Origin: an uncultured Oscillospiraceae bacterium | GTDB lineage: Bacteria; Bacillota; Clostridia; Oscillospirales; Oscillospiraceae | Direction: 5' to 3' | Assembly: GCA_947624385.1 (NCBI GenBank) | Contig: CANQJZ010000011.1 | Location: 1 to 54,297 of the forward strand | DNA length: 54,297 nt | Part shown: piece by piece, positions 30,983 through 39,645 of the stretch | Numbering within the stretch: position 1 is the first letter of the stretch | Layout of the letters: every line of letters starts with the position of its first letter | Notes under the pieces: generated by a model | Databases searched by the model: none | What the model saw: the letters and a program-made list of their open reading frames with translations, nothing else | Told to the model about the DNA's origin: nothing | Program-made: the position numbers and the translations under genes

Positions 30983-33039
30983 AGATCGTGGTATTCGGCG
31001 GAACGACCGAGGGCCGGGAACTGTCCCACGCGCTGGCGGCGCTGGGCGCGTCGGTCACGGTCTGCGTGGCCACGGACTATGGCCGGGAGCAGCAGGGCGA
31101 GGCCAAGGGCGTTGATGTCCGCACCGGACATCTGGACGCGGGCGGCATGGTGGTGGTTTTATCCGGGGCCGATTTGTGCGTGGACGCCACCCACCCTTAC
31201 GCTACGGCCGCCACGGACAATATCCGGGTCGCGTCAGAACGGGCGGGAGTGGTTTATAAGCGGCTGCTGCGGCCGGCAAGCGAGCTGCCTGAAAATGCCG
31301 TGACTGTGCCGGACGCGGAAAGTGCGGCGGCGTATCTGGTGGAAAAACCGGGCAACGTGCTTCTGGCCACCGGGTCCAGGGAGCTGCGCGCCTTTGCCGG
31401 ACTGGACAGTGCGCGGCTGTACCCACGGGTGCTCCCGGCGGCGGAGAGCCTTGCGCTGTGCGCTTTGGCGGGCATCCCCAGCCGGAACATCATCGCCATG
31501 CAGGGACCGTTTTCCACGGAGCTGGACCTGGCGCTGCTGCGGCAGTTTGATATCCGCTATCTGGTGACCAAGGACGGCGGCGGGCCCGGCGGGTTCGATG
31601 CAAAGGCCAGGGCCGCGTCTGAAGCGGGCGCGACGCTGATCGTCCTGCGCCGGCCGGAGGACGCCGGCGAGGACTACAAGACGGTGCTGCGATATTGTAA
31701 GGAGCTGCTATCAAGCAAGGGGGAGCTCGAGGGGGACGGGAGTCCCGCCTCGAATGGGATAAATAGCCGCCATGCGCCTGCATTGCAGACGCGTGGGCCG
31801 CGGAGCGGCGTTTTTTGCGGCGGCTTGCCGCCGGGAAAAACACGGCGTTTTAAATTAACGCTGATCGGCGCGGGAGCCGGACCGGATACACTGACCGCCC
31901 AGGCTTTGGCGGCTCTGACCCGGGCACAGGCTGTGGTGGGCGCGCCAAGACTGTTGGAGAGCCTGGCGGGCGTATGCGCGGGACCGCAGTACCCGGCCAG
32001 CTCTGCCCGCGATATGCTGGCCGCGCTGGAAGCGCTGGACTGTGAGCGGGCGGCGGTGGTGTTCAGCGGGGACGGCGGCTTTTTCTCCGGGGCGCGGTCA
32101 TTGTTGCCGCTTTTGGACCAGCGGGGCTGGGAGGCGCGGGTGCTGCCCGGTATATCCAGCGTGCAAATGCTGGCCGCACGGCTGGGCCGGCCCTGGCAGG
32201 ACTGGCGGCTGGCGTCGGCCCACGGCGTGGACGCGGACGCGCCGGCGGAGCTCATGGGTGGGAAACCCGTGTTCTTTTTGACCGGCGGAAAGCTGGGTCC
32301 GGCGGCGCTTTGCGGGCAGCTCGTCCGGGCGGGGCTGGACAAGCTCTCCGTCACGGTGGGGGAAAACCTGGCGTGCCCCGACGAGCGCATTATTTCCGGC
32401 ACGGCGGCGGAGCTGGCGGGTAAGTCTTTCGCGCCCCTGAGCGTGCTGCTGGCGGAGGCGGCCCCGGTGCTGCCACGCCGGGCTCCCGGCTGGCCGGACG
32501 ATGTGTTTATCCGAGGCAACACGCCCATGACAAAACAGACGGTCCGGGCGGCGGTTTTATCCAAGCTGGCGGTGACGCCCCATGACGTGTGCTGGGACGT
32601 GGGCGCGGGCACGGGCAGCGTCAGCGTGGAGCTGGCGGCGATGGCAAGGCGGGTGTACGCCGTGGAGCGAGACACCGACGCCTGCGGCCTCATAGAGCAA
32701 AATCGGGAGAAATTCCACGCCTGGAACCTGGCTGTCATCCAGGGGTCCGCCCCAGAGGCGCTGGCGAATTTGCCCGCGCCGGACGCGGTATTTATCGGCG
32801 GCAGCGGCGGGCATCTGGGGGCCATTTTGGACGCGGCCTTTGCAGGAAACCAAGCCGTGCGTGTGTGCGTCAGCGCGGTGACGCTGGAGACGGTGCATGC
32901 CGCGCTGGAGGGCTTTGCCCGCCTGGGGCTGGAGCCGGACATCGTGCAGATCGCCGTGAGCGGGGTGAAGCGGGCGGGGCAGCTTCATATGCTCGCGGCC
33001 AACGACCCGGTGTTTCTCATCACGGGGGGCCGGTCATGA
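30979..33039 (+). CDS. Fusion of cobalt-precorrin-6A reductase (CbiJ) with CbiE-CbiT methyltransferases
   Basis: 686 residues in three parts. Residues 1-243 are CbiJ/CobK (VVFGGTTEGRELSHALAALG, DATHPYATAATDNI, LATGSRELRAFAGL, AMQGPFSTELDLALLRQF), which reduces the ring. Residues 244-291 are a Gly/Pro/Arg/Ser-rich linker encoded by two dispersed repeats. Residues 293-500 are CbiE (LTLIGAGAGPDTLTAQALAA, VFSGDGGFFSGAR), and residues 508-686 are CbiT (GNTPMTKQTVRAAVLSKL, VCWDVGAGTGSVSVELA, AVFIGGSGGHLG), which together methylate C-5 and C-15 and decarboxylate. CbiE-CbiT fusions (CobL) are common; the addition of CbiJ through repeat DNA is not. The start is GTG at 30979, overlapping cbiH. Confidence 0.93.
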   Translation: MKIVVFGGTTEGRELSHALAALGASVTVCVATDYGREQQGEAKGVDVRTGHLDAGGMVVVLSGADLCVDATHPYATAATDNIRVASERAGVVYKRLLRPASELPENAVTVPDAESAAAYLVEKPGNVLLATGSRELRAFAGLDSARLYPRVLPAAESLALCALAGIPSRNIIAMQGPFSTELDLALLRQFDIRYLVTKDGGGPGGFDAKARAASEAGATLIVLRRPEDAGEDYKTVLRYCKELLSSKGELEGDGSPASNGINSRHAPALQTRGPRSGVFCGGLPPGKTRRFKLTLIGAGAGPDTLTAQALAALTRAQAVVGAPRLLESLAGVCAGPQYPASSARDMLAALEALDCERAAVVFSGDGGFFSGARSLLPLLDQRGWEARVLPGISSVQMLAARLGRPWQDWRLASAHGVDADAPAELMGGKPVFFLTGGKLGPAALCGQLVRAGLDKLSVTVGENLACPDERIISGTAAELAGKSFAPLSVLLAEAAPVLPRRAPGWPDDVFIRGNTPMTKQTVRAAVLSKLAVTPHDVCWDVGAGTGSVSVELAAMARRVYAVERDTDACGLIEQNREKFHAWNLAVIQGSAPEALANLPAPDAVFIGGSGGHLGAILDAAFAGNQAVRVCVSAVTLETVHAALEGFARLGLEPDIVQIAVSGVKRAGQLHMLAANDPVFLITGGRS
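31711..31763 (+). repeat. Structured dispersed repeat R2, copy within cbiJ-cbiE
   Basis: 53 bases, TCAAGCAAGGGGGAGC... to GGGATAAA, recurring at 44060-44113. It folds as TCGAGG, GGGAC, loop GGGA, GTCCC, CCTCGA. Two of the three differences from the other copy are a paired A-T to G-C change in the inner stem. Translated here as part of the enzyme linker. Confidence 0.7.
31806..31851 (+). repeat. Structured dispersed repeat R1, copy within cbiJ-cbiE
   Basis: 46 bases matching 20045-20090 at 44 positions; stem CGGCGG / CCGCCG, loop CTTG. It contains a T6 run that is read as Val-Phe-Cys in the fusion protein. Confidence 0.75.
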
Positions 33040-34376
33040 TCCGGCTGCTGGTGACCGCGCCGGCCTCCGGCGGCGGTAAAACGGCCCTCACATGCGCCCT
33101 GCTGCGGGCCATGCAGCGGCGGGGCGTGGACGTATGCGCCTTTAAATGCGGGCCGGATTACATAGACCCCATGTTCCACCGGACGGCCCTGGGGGCGGAC
33201 AGCCACAACCTGGACCTGTTTCTGGCCGGGGAGGACAATGTACGGACACTGTACGTCCGGTACGCGGCCGGGCACGGCGCGGCGATCTGCGAGGGCGTCA
33301 TGGGCCATTACGACGGCCTTGGCGGCACGGACCGGGCCAGCGCCTGGCATTTGGCAGACACGCTGGACATGCCGGCGGTGCTGGCGCTGCGGCCAAAGGG
33401 AGCCAGCCTGACGCTGGCGGCGCTGGTACAGGGGCTGGATAAGTTTCGCACGCCCAGCCGTTTGGCCGCCATACTGCTCGATGACTGCACCCCCGCCCTG
33501 GCGGAGAGTCTGGCGCTCATGCTGGAGCGGGAGACGGGCCTGCCCGTGGTGGGGTTTCTGCCTCACGTGGACCAGGCGGCCCTGCCCAGCCGCCATTTGG
33601 GGCTGGTGACCGCCGATGAAATACCGGCGCTGTCTGTGCGGCTGGACGCGCTGGCGGCGGCTTTGGAGGAAAACGCCGACATGGACCGGCTGCTGGCCCT
33701 GTGCGACGGGCCCGCGCCGGAGGCGGTGACGGTGACACGTACGCCGACAATGGCGCGTATCGCCGTGGCCCGCGACGAGGCGTTCTGCTTCGCCTACGCC
33801 GAGAGTTTGGACGCGTTGGTTGACGCGGGGGCGGAGCTTGTCTTCTTCAGCCCAATACATGACAAGGCTCTGCCGGAGCATATCGGCGGGCTGTACCTGC
33901 CCGGGGGGTACCCGGAGCTGCACGCCCGGGCTCTGGCGGACAATGTGAGCATGCGCGCCGCCGTGGGGCAGGCGGTGGAAAACGGGCTGCCCACCGTGGC
34001 GGAGTGCGGCGGGTATCTCTACCTCTGCCAAAGCCTGACGGACGAGACGGGCCGGCGCTTTCCCATGGTCGGCGTGCTGCCCGGCGAGGGCACCAGGCGG
34101 GACCGGCCCGTGCGCTTTGGGTACGCCCATATGACCGCCGGGGAGGACGGTCTGCTGTTCCGGGCCGGGGAGACAGTGCCTGTACACGAATTTCACTATT
34201 GGGACACGGAATGTCCCGGCGGGGCGTTCCGGCTGCAAAAGCCCGTGACGGGCCGGGAATGGTCTGAGGGCTATGCCTCGCCCACGCTGTACGCCGGGTT
34301 CCCCCACATCTACTTCGCCGGTCGGCGGGAGCTTGCCAGCCGGTTCGTGCTGGCCGCAAAGGAGGCAAGTCGATGA
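33036..34376 (+). CDS. cbiA: Cobyrinic acid a,c-diamide synthase
   Basis: 446 residues from the ATG at 33036 (ATGA overlap). CbiA amidates the a and c side chains using glutamine and ATP. The N-terminal synthetase part has APASGGGKTALTCALLRAM (P-loop), FKCGPDYIDPMFH and EGVMGHYDGLGGTD. The C-terminal glutamine amidotransferase part from about 235 has GLYLPGGYPELHARALADN and VAECGGYLYLCQSL with the nucleophile Cys, then RFGYAHMTA and HEFHYWD. Complete and normal in length. Confidence 0.96.
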   Translation: MIRLLVTAPASGGGKTALTCALLRAMQRRGVDVCAFKCGPDYIDPMFHRTALGADSHNLDLFLAGEDNVRTLYVRYAAGHGAAICEGVMGHYDGLGGTDRASAWHLADTLDMPAVLALRPKGASLTLAALVQGLDKFRTPSRLAAILLDDCTPALAESLALMLERETGLPVVGFLPHVDQAALPSRHLGLVTADEIPALSVRLDALAAALEENADMDRLLALCDGPAPEAVTVTRTPTMARIAVARDEAFCFAYAESLDALVDAGAELVFFSPIHDKALPEHIGGLYLPGGYPELHARALADNVSMRAAVGQAVENGLPTVAECGGYLYLCQSLTDETGRRFPMVGVLPGEGTRRDRPVRFGYAHMTAGEDGLLFRAGETVPVHEFHYWDTECPGGAFRLQKPVTGREWSEGYASPTLYAGFPHIYFAGRRELASRFVLAAKEASR

Positions 34377-35434
34377 ATTACTCTATCCCTCCTGCCGACG
34401 AGGCCGCACGGGCCGCCGCCCACGAGCGCTGGGCCAACTGCGCCCACCCGCTGGGCAGTCTGGGGCTGCTGGAAACGGCCCTGGAGGATATAGCGGCGCT
34501 GACGGGCAGCGCGGACATCGCCCTCAGGCCCCGGACGCTGGTCGTATTTTGCGCCGACAACGGCGTGGTGGCCCAGGGCGTGACCCAGACGGGCAGCGCC
34601 GTCACCGGCGTTATCGCCCGGGCTCTGGCGGCGGGCGCGTCCACGGCCAATCAAATGGCGGCGGTGGCGGACTGCCGGGTCCTGCCGGTGGACATGGGCA
34701 TGCTGGATTTCGCGCCCTGCCCCGGCGTGCTGGACCGGCGGGTGGGCAATGGCACCGCCGACATCACTCGCGGTCCCGCTATGAGCCGGACCCAGGCGGA
34801 GCGGGCGGTGGAGATAGGCGTCCAATTGGCGGCGGAGGAAAAAGCCCGTGGGACGCGCCTTCTGGCCGCCGGGGAGATGGGCATCGGCAACACGACGACC
34901 GCGGCGGTGGTGGCGTCGGCCCTGCTGGGGCTTACGCCGGAGGATACCGTGGGCCGGGGGGCAGGGCTGTCCGACGCGGGGCTGGCCCGCAAGCGCTGCG
35001 CGGTCAAGACGGCGCTGGACCTGAACATGCCGGACCCGACTGACCCGCTGGACGTGCTGGCCAAGGTGGGCGGGTTCGACCTGGCGGGGCTGTGCGGTCT
35101 CTATTTGGGCGGGGCGCTGTACCGGCTGCCAGTGGTCATGGACGGGGCCATCAGCGCGGCGGCGGCGCTGTGCGCGGTGCGTCTCGCGCCGGAGGCGGGC
35201 CGGGCCATACTGGCAAGTCATTTATCCGCCGAGCCGGTGGGGGCGCGGCTATTGGAGGCCTTGGGTAAAAAGCCGATTATCACGGCGGGGCTGCGCCTGG
35301 GCGAGGGCACCGGGGCCCTGGCGGCGCTGGGGCTTCTGGACATGGCCCTGGCGGTGTATGCGCGGGGCAGCACATTTTCCGACTACGGCATACCGGCCTA
35401 CCGGCCGTTGGGAGGCGAGTCATGTTCACACTGA
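34373..35434 (+). CDS. cobT: Nicotinate-nucleotide--dimethylbenzimidazole phosphoribosyltransferase
   Basis: 353 residues. CobT activates the lower-ligand base as alpha-ribazole phosphate. Markers: WANCAHPLGSLGLLE at the start, VVFCADNGVVAQGVTQTGSA, LPVDMGMLDF, LLAAGEMGIGNTTTAAVVAS, and the catalytic Glu region GLRLGEGTGALAALGLLDMA. No bluB or bza genes for making the base are in the window, so the base may be salvaged or made elsewhere. Overlaps cbiA by 4 and cobU by 13 bases. Confidence 0.95.
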   Translation: MNYSIPPADEAARAAAHERWANCAHPLGSLGLLETALEDIAALTGSADIALRPRTLVVFCADNGVVAQGVTQTGSAVTGVIARALAAGASTANQMAAVADCRVLPVDMGMLDFAPCPGVLDRRVGNGTADITRGPAMSRTQAERAVEIGVQLAAEEKARGTRLLAAGEMGIGNTTTAAVVASALLGLTPEDTVGRGAGLSDAGLARKRCAVKTALDLNMPDPTDPLDVLAKVGGFDLAGLCGLYLGGALYRLPVVMDGAISAAAALCAVRLAPEAGRAILASHLSAEPVGARLLEALGKKPIITAGLRLGEGTGALAALGLLDMALAVYARGSTFSDYGIPAYRPLGGESCSH

Positions 35435-35949
35435 TCGTGGGCGGCGCGGCCAGCGGCAAGAGCCGCTATGCCGAGGATTTGCTTTTGCGCTGCACGGATA
35501 CGCCTCGGGTCTATATCGCCACCATGGAGCCGTTCGACGGCGAGTGCCGGGAGCGTATCGCCCGCCACCGGGCTATGAGGGCGGGCAAGGGGTTTCGGAC
35601 CGTGGAGCGGTACCGGGACCTGGCAAACGCGGACGTGCCCGCGGGCTGCGCCGCGCTGCTGGAGGACGTGGGCAATCTCGCGGCCAACGAGCTCTATGGC
35701 CCCGGTGGCGCGGGGGAGGACACGGTAAACGCCGTGGTGCTTGGCGTGGAGGCGCTGCTTAAAAAATGCCGGACGCTGGTGGTGGTGTCCAACGACACCC
35801 ACTCCGGCGGCGCGGACTATGAAGGCGACACGGCGCGCTATCTGCGTGTACTGGGACATATCAACCGGGCGCTGGCGGAAAGAGCGGACAACGTGGCCGA
35901 GCTTGTCTGCGGCGTGGCCGTATATCACAAGGGGAGGGAGCCGCATTGA
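35422..35949 (+). CDS. cobU: Adenosylcobinamide kinase / phosphate guanylyltransferase
   Basis: 175 residues, normal length. P-loop LIVGGAASGKSRYAEDLLLR, strand YIATMEPFDGECRERIARH with the guanylylated His region RHRAMR, then LLEDVGNLAANELY and VVVSNDTHSGGADYEGDTARY, a variant of the usual NEVG loop. CobU phosphorylates adenosylcobinamide and transfers GMP to it, preparing for CobS. Confidence 0.92.
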   Translation: MFTLIVGGAASGKSRYAEDLLLRCTDTPRVYIATMEPFDGECRERIARHRAMRAGKGFRTVERYRDLANADVPAGCAALLEDVGNLAANELYGPGGAGEDTVNAVVLGVEALLKKCRTLVVVSNDTHSGGADYEGDTARYLRVLGHINRALAERADNVAELVCGVAVYHKGREPH

Positions 35950-36713
35950 GGACCGTATTGCAGACCGTGGCCGTGGCCTTTTCCATGTTCAGCGCCGTGC
36001 CCATGCCGCAATTTGCCTGGAACGGGAAAAACATGCGCTATGCCCTGTGTGCCTTTCCGCTGGTGGGGGCCTTGTGCGCGCTGGTGTGGACGGTGCTGTC
36101 GGTGCTGCCCCTGCCGGGATTTTTGCGGGGTGTGCTGCTCTGCCTCGCGCCCGCCGTTATCACCGGTGGCATCCACCTGGACGGCTACGCCGACACCGCC
36201 GACGCGCTGGCCAGCCTGGGCGACAGGGAGAAAAAGCAGGAGATCCTGCACGACCCCCACTGCGGGGCCTTCGCCGTCATACGGCTTATCTGCTGGTTTT
36301 TACTGTACCTGGCCCTGTGCGTGACGCTTCAGCCCACCGGGCGGGCCGTGGTCTGCGCGGGGCAGGGGTTCGTGCTCAGCCGCGCCCTGTCCGGCTGGGC
36401 CATCGCCACGCTGCCCATGGCCCGGGATACGGGGCTGGCCCATACGTTCGCGTCCGCGGCGGACAAGAGGACCGTGGGGCGGGTGCTGGGGGCGCTGGCG
36501 GTGCTGCTGGCGGCGGGTCAGATCGTGCTGGTCGGCTGGGCCGGGGCCGCGATGGCGCTGGCGGCGCTGCTCACGCTGTGGCAATACGCCCGGGTCGCGA
36601 AAAAGCAGTTCGGCGGCATATCCGGCGATCTGGCCGGGTGGTTTTTGCAAAAATGCGAGCTGTGGCAGCTGGCGGCGCTTGTATTATGTCAACTTCTGGG
36701 GGTGGGTCCATGA
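35946..36713 (+). CDS. cobS: Adenosylcobinamide-GDP ribazoletransferase (cobalamin synthase)
   Basis: 255 residues, integral membrane protein with about six helices. Markers: AFSMFSAVPMPQFAW, ALCAFPLVGALCALVW, TGGIHLDGYADTADALAS with the acidic metal-binding residues, and KQEILHDPHCGAFAVIRLI. It joins GDP-cobinamide with alpha-ribazole (phosphate) at the membrane. Overlaps cobU and the following short gene by 4 bases each. Confidence 0.95.
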   Translation: MRTVLQTVAVAFSMFSAVPMPQFAWNGKNMRYALCAFPLVGALCALVWTVLSVLPLPGFLRGVLLCLAPAVITGGIHLDGYADTADALASLGDREKKQEILHDPHCGAFAVIRLICWFLLYLALCVTLQPTGRAVVCAGQGFVLSRALSGWAIATLPMARDTGLAHTFASAADKRTVGRVLGALAVLLAAGQIVLVGWAGAAMALAALLTLWQYARVAKKQFGGISGDLAGWFLQKCELWQLAALVLCQLLGVGP

Positions 36714-37030
36714 TCTTCGTCACAGGGCCGCTTTTTAGCGGCAAGGCCGGTTATGCCCGGACGCTCTGTCCGGAGGGGGAGCTGCTTTTAAACGCCCACG
36801 AGCTGGCCGATGGGACAAGCGATCTGACCGCGCTGGCGGAGGAGCTGGCGGCTCGGTACGCGGTCATCACCGCCGCGGAGGTGGGCGGCGGGGTGGTGCC
36901 TGTGGACCCGGTGCAGCGCTCCCAGCGGGAGGCGGCCGGACGGCTGGCCTGTCTGCTGGCGGCCAGAGCGGACACGGTGGTGCGGGTGTTCTGCGGCATC
37001 CCCACGGTCATCAAGGGGGAACTGCCGTGA
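36710..37030 (+). CDS. Short CobU-like protein (second cobU paralogue)
   Basis: 106 residues, about 60% of CobU length. It starts with a P-loop-like FVTGPLFSGKAGYARTL and ends with the CobU C-terminal pattern EVGGGVVPVDPVQRSQREAAG and LACLLAARADTVVRVFCG followed by IPTVIKG. The middle of CobU, including the His that carries GMP, is missing. The NEVG-like loop absent from the full-length CobU at 35422 is present here (AEVGGG). It sits between cobS and cobC with ATGA overlaps on both sides. Possible roles are a partner subunit or accessory of CobU; this is inference. Confidence 0.7.
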   Translation: MIFVTGPLFSGKAGYARTLCPEGELLLNAHELADGTSDLTALAEELAARYAVITAAEVGGGVVPVDPVQRSQREAAGRLACLLAARADTVVRVFCGIPTVIKGELP

Positions 37031-37629
37031 AGGTGTATCTTCTGCGCCACGGGGCCACGGAATATAACGCCCGGCGGCGCTATCAGGGCACCACGGACAG
37101 CCCCTTGTCAACCGCAGGGCGGGACGCGCTGCGGCGGGCGGACATGGAGCCGGACGTGGTTTACATAAGTCCAACACTTCGCACCCGGGAGACAGCGGAG
37201 ATAGTATTTCCCAACGCGGCGCTGGTGGAAGTACCGGACCTGCGGGAGATGGACTTCGGCGCCTTCGAGGGGAGAAACTATATTGAGATGGAACACGACG
37301 CCGATTATCGGGCCTGGGTGGACGGGGGCTGCGCAGGGCCTACCCCCGGCGGCGAGGACCGGGCGGGGTTTTCCCGGCGGGTATGCCGCGCCTTTGCCGC
37401 GCTGGTGGAAAGCGCCCTGGCCGAGGGGCGTGAGGCGCTGGTGATCGTGGCCCACGGGGGCACGCAAATGGCGGCGCTGGAGCGGTTCGGCAGGCCGGCG
37501 CGGGATTACTGGGACTGGCAGTCGCCTCTGGGCGGCGGGTTTGTGCTGGAGACGGACGACGCCCAATGGGCCAAAACGCGGACGCTGACGCTGGTGGGCG
37601 CTGTGCGGTACGCAAAGGAGCCGTCATGA
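37027..37629 (+). CDS. cobC: Alpha-ribazole phosphatase-like histidine phosphatase
   Basis: 200 residues of the histidine phosphatase superfamily: YLLRHGATEYNARRRYQG with the catalytic His and Arg, YISPTLRTRETAEIVFPNA, LREMDFGAFEGRNYIEM with the acid, and ALVIVAHGGTQMAALERFG with the second His. In this operon it most likely removes the phosphate from alpha-ribazole phosphate or from adenosylcobalamin 5'-phosphate. Related phosphoglycerate mutases look alike; the context decides. Confidence 0.9.
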   Translation: MKVYLLRHGATEYNARRRYQGTTDSPLSTAGRDALRRADMEPDVVYISPTLRTRETAEIVFPNAALVEVPDLREMDFGAFEGRNYIEMEHDADYRAWVDGGCAGPTPGGEDRAGFSRRVCRAFAALVESALAEGREALVIVAHGGTQMAALERFGRPARDYWDWQSPLGGGFVLETDDAQWAKTRTLTLVGAVRYAKEPS

Positions 37630-38591
37630 CCGTCACGCTGGCCATTTTATGCGGCTGCGTGCTGGACGCGCTGCTGGGGGACCCGGTCGTCCCAAATTTT
37701 CCCCACCCGGTGGTGGTCATGGGCCGGGCCATTACTCGGCTGGAAAAGGTGTTGCGCCGCCGCTTTCCCGCCACGCCTAAGGGCGAACGGGCGGCGGGAG
37801 CTTGTCTCGCGGCGCTGCTGCCATTGGGTGCCCTGGCCGTGACAGGCCTTATTTGCTGGGGCGGCGCGGCATTGCACCCGGCGGTGGGGTTTTTCTTCCA
37901 GACCCTGTGGTGCTGGCAGGCGCTGGCGATGCGGGACCTTTCCCATGAGAGCCGGGGCGTTTACGACGCGCTGGCCTCCGGCGATTTGACCGCCGCACGG
38001 AAGGCGGTGGGCCGTATCGTGGGCCGGGACACGGACGCGCTGACCGAACAGGGCGTGGTCAGGGCCGCCGTGGAGACGGTGGCGGAGAACTTCTCCGACG
38101 GCGTTTTCGCTCCGCTTTTTTACATGCTGCTGGGCGGCGCGCCCCTGGCGATGGCATACAAGGCCGTGAACACCATGGACAGCATGGTGGGGTACAAAAA
38201 CGCCCGGTATCTGCACTTTGGCCGGGCGGCGGCGAAGCTGGACGACGGGGCCAACTTTATCCCCGCACGGCTGGCGGCGCTGTTTTGGATAGGCGCGGCA
38301 GGGCTCACGGGCCACGATATGGCCGGGGCGTGGCGCATTTGGCGGCGGGACAGGCGGAAACATGCCAGCCCCAACGCCGCCCAGTGCGAGGCCGCGTGCG
38401 CCGGGGCGCTGGGCGTCCGATTGGCGGGGCCGGCCAGCTATTTCGGCGAGAGGTACGACAAGCCCACCATCGGGGACGATATGCGCCCGGTGGAGCCGAG
38501 GGATATTCTGCGGGCCAACAAGATGCTGTACGCCGCCAGCTTTCTCGCGGCGGCGGTGGGGCTGCTACTGCGGTTTTTCGTTGTGAGGTGA
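37626..38591 (+). CDS. cbiB: Adenosylcobinamide-phosphate synthase
   Basis: 321 residues from the ATG at 37626, overlapping cobC by 4 bases. An integral membrane protein with about five helices. Markers: LDALLGDPVVPNFPHPVVVMG, MRDLSHESRGVYDAL, ETVAENFSDGVFAPLFYMLL, VNTMDSMVGYKNARYLHFGR and YDKPTIGDDMRPVEPRDI, split here as YDKPTIGDDMRP and VEPRDI. CbiB joins (R)-1-amino-2-propanol O-2-phosphate to cobyric acid. Confidence 0.95.
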   Translation: MTVTLAILCGCVLDALLGDPVVPNFPHPVVVMGRAITRLEKVLRRRFPATPKGERAAGACLAALLPLGALAVTGLICWGGAALHPAVGFFFQTLWCWQALAMRDLSHESRGVYDALASGDLTAARKAVGRIVGRDTDALTEQGVVRAAVETVAENFSDGVFAPLFYMLLGGAPLAMAYKAVNTMDSMVGYKNARYLHFGRAAAKLDDGANFIPARLAALFWIGAAGLTGHDMAGAWRIWRRDRRKHASPNAAQCEAACAGALGVRLAGPASYFGERYDKPTIGDDMRPVEPRDILRANKMLYAASFLAAAVGLLLRFFVVR

Positions 38592-38595
38592 GGGC

Positions 38596-39645
38596 ATGGG
38601 ACACGACCACGGCGGCGATTGGGCCGGATTTGAACAGACGTATGGGAAACTGCCCCTGGACTTTTCCGCCAGCGTCAGCCCCCTTGGCGTACCGGAAAGC
38701 GTTCGGCGGGCGGTGCAGGACGCCATAGAGCAGGCGGACCGGTACCCGGACCCGGCATGCCGGGCGCTGCGGGCGGCCATCGGGGAAAAAGAGGGCCTGC
38801 CGGCGGCGTATGTCCTGTGCGGCAACGGGGCGGCGGACCTGATCTACCGGGCCGTGCTGGCCCGAAAGCCAAGGCATGCGCTGGTGACGGCCCCGACATT
38901 TTCGGAATACGAGGCAGCGCTGCACGCGGCCGGGTGTCAGGTGTCTTACTACCCGCTGGATAAGGACGCGGGCTTTGTCCCGGACGAGGGGATCATAGAC
39001 GCCGTTGACGGGATGGATATGGTGTTTTTATGTCAACCAAATAACCCCACGGGCGTGGCCGTGCCCGTGCCGCTATTGGGGCGGGTGCTGGACCGGTGCC
39101 GCGGGACCGGCGCGCTGCTGGTGGTGGACGAGTGCTTCGCGGACCTGACGGACGAGCCGGCGGCGCTCACGCTGACCGGGGCGCTGGACGGGGGCGGGCT
39201 GCTCATTTTGAAGTCCTTCACCAAGCTTTACGCCATGGCGGGGCTTCGGCTGGGGTATTGCCTCAGCGCCGACGGGGCGCTGCTGGCGGCGATGGAGGCC
39301 GCGGGGCCGCCCTGGTCCGTGTCGGGTCCCGCCCAGGCGGCGGGGCTGGCGGCATTAGGTGATACGGCCTACGCCGAACGCATGCGGGCGCTTATCCGGG
39401 AGCAGCGGCCAAGGCTGAAGGCGGCGTTGGAGGCGCTGGGGCTGTTCGTCGTGCCCGGCGAGGCCAATTATCTGCTGTTTCAAAGTCCCGTGGACCTGGC
39501 GGGGCCATTGGCGCGGCGGGGGATATTGCTGCGCAATTGCGGGGGCTTTCGGGGTTTGGACAGGAGTTGGTACCGAGCCGCCGTGCGCACGGTGGCGGAC
39601 AACGAAAGGCTCATAAACGCCATCGGGGAGGCGCTCAAACAATGA
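38596..39645 (+). CDS. cobD: L-threonine-O-3-phosphate decarboxylase
   Basis: 349 residues, class I/II PLP aminotransferase fold. GHDHGGDW at the start matches the usual CobD N terminus; then LDFSASVSPLGVPESV, VLCGNGAADLIYR, LCQPNNPTGVAVP, LLVVDECFADLTDE and LKSFTKLYAMAGLRLGY with the PLP Lys. It makes the aminopropanol phosphate used by CbiB. The threonine kinase PduX that would supply its substrate is not in the window. It has its own ribosome site GAGGTGAGGG and is separated from cbiB by only 4 bases. Confidence 0.94.
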   Translation: MGHDHGGDWAGFEQTYGKLPLDFSASVSPLGVPESVRRAVQDAIEQADRYPDPACRALRAAIGEKEGLPAAYVLCGNGAADLIYRAVLARKPRHALVTAPTFSEYEAALHAAGCQVSYYPLDKDAGFVPDEGIIDAVDGMDMVFLCQPNNPTGVAVPVPLLGRVLDRCRGTGALLVVDECFADLTDEPAALTLTGALDGGGLLILKSFTKLYAMAGLRLGYCLSADGALLAAMEAAGPPWSVSGPAQAAGLAALGDTAYAERMRALIREQRPRLKAALEALGLFVVPGEANYLLFQSPVDLAGPLARRGILLRNCGGFRGLDRSWYRAAVRTVADNERLINAIGEALKQ

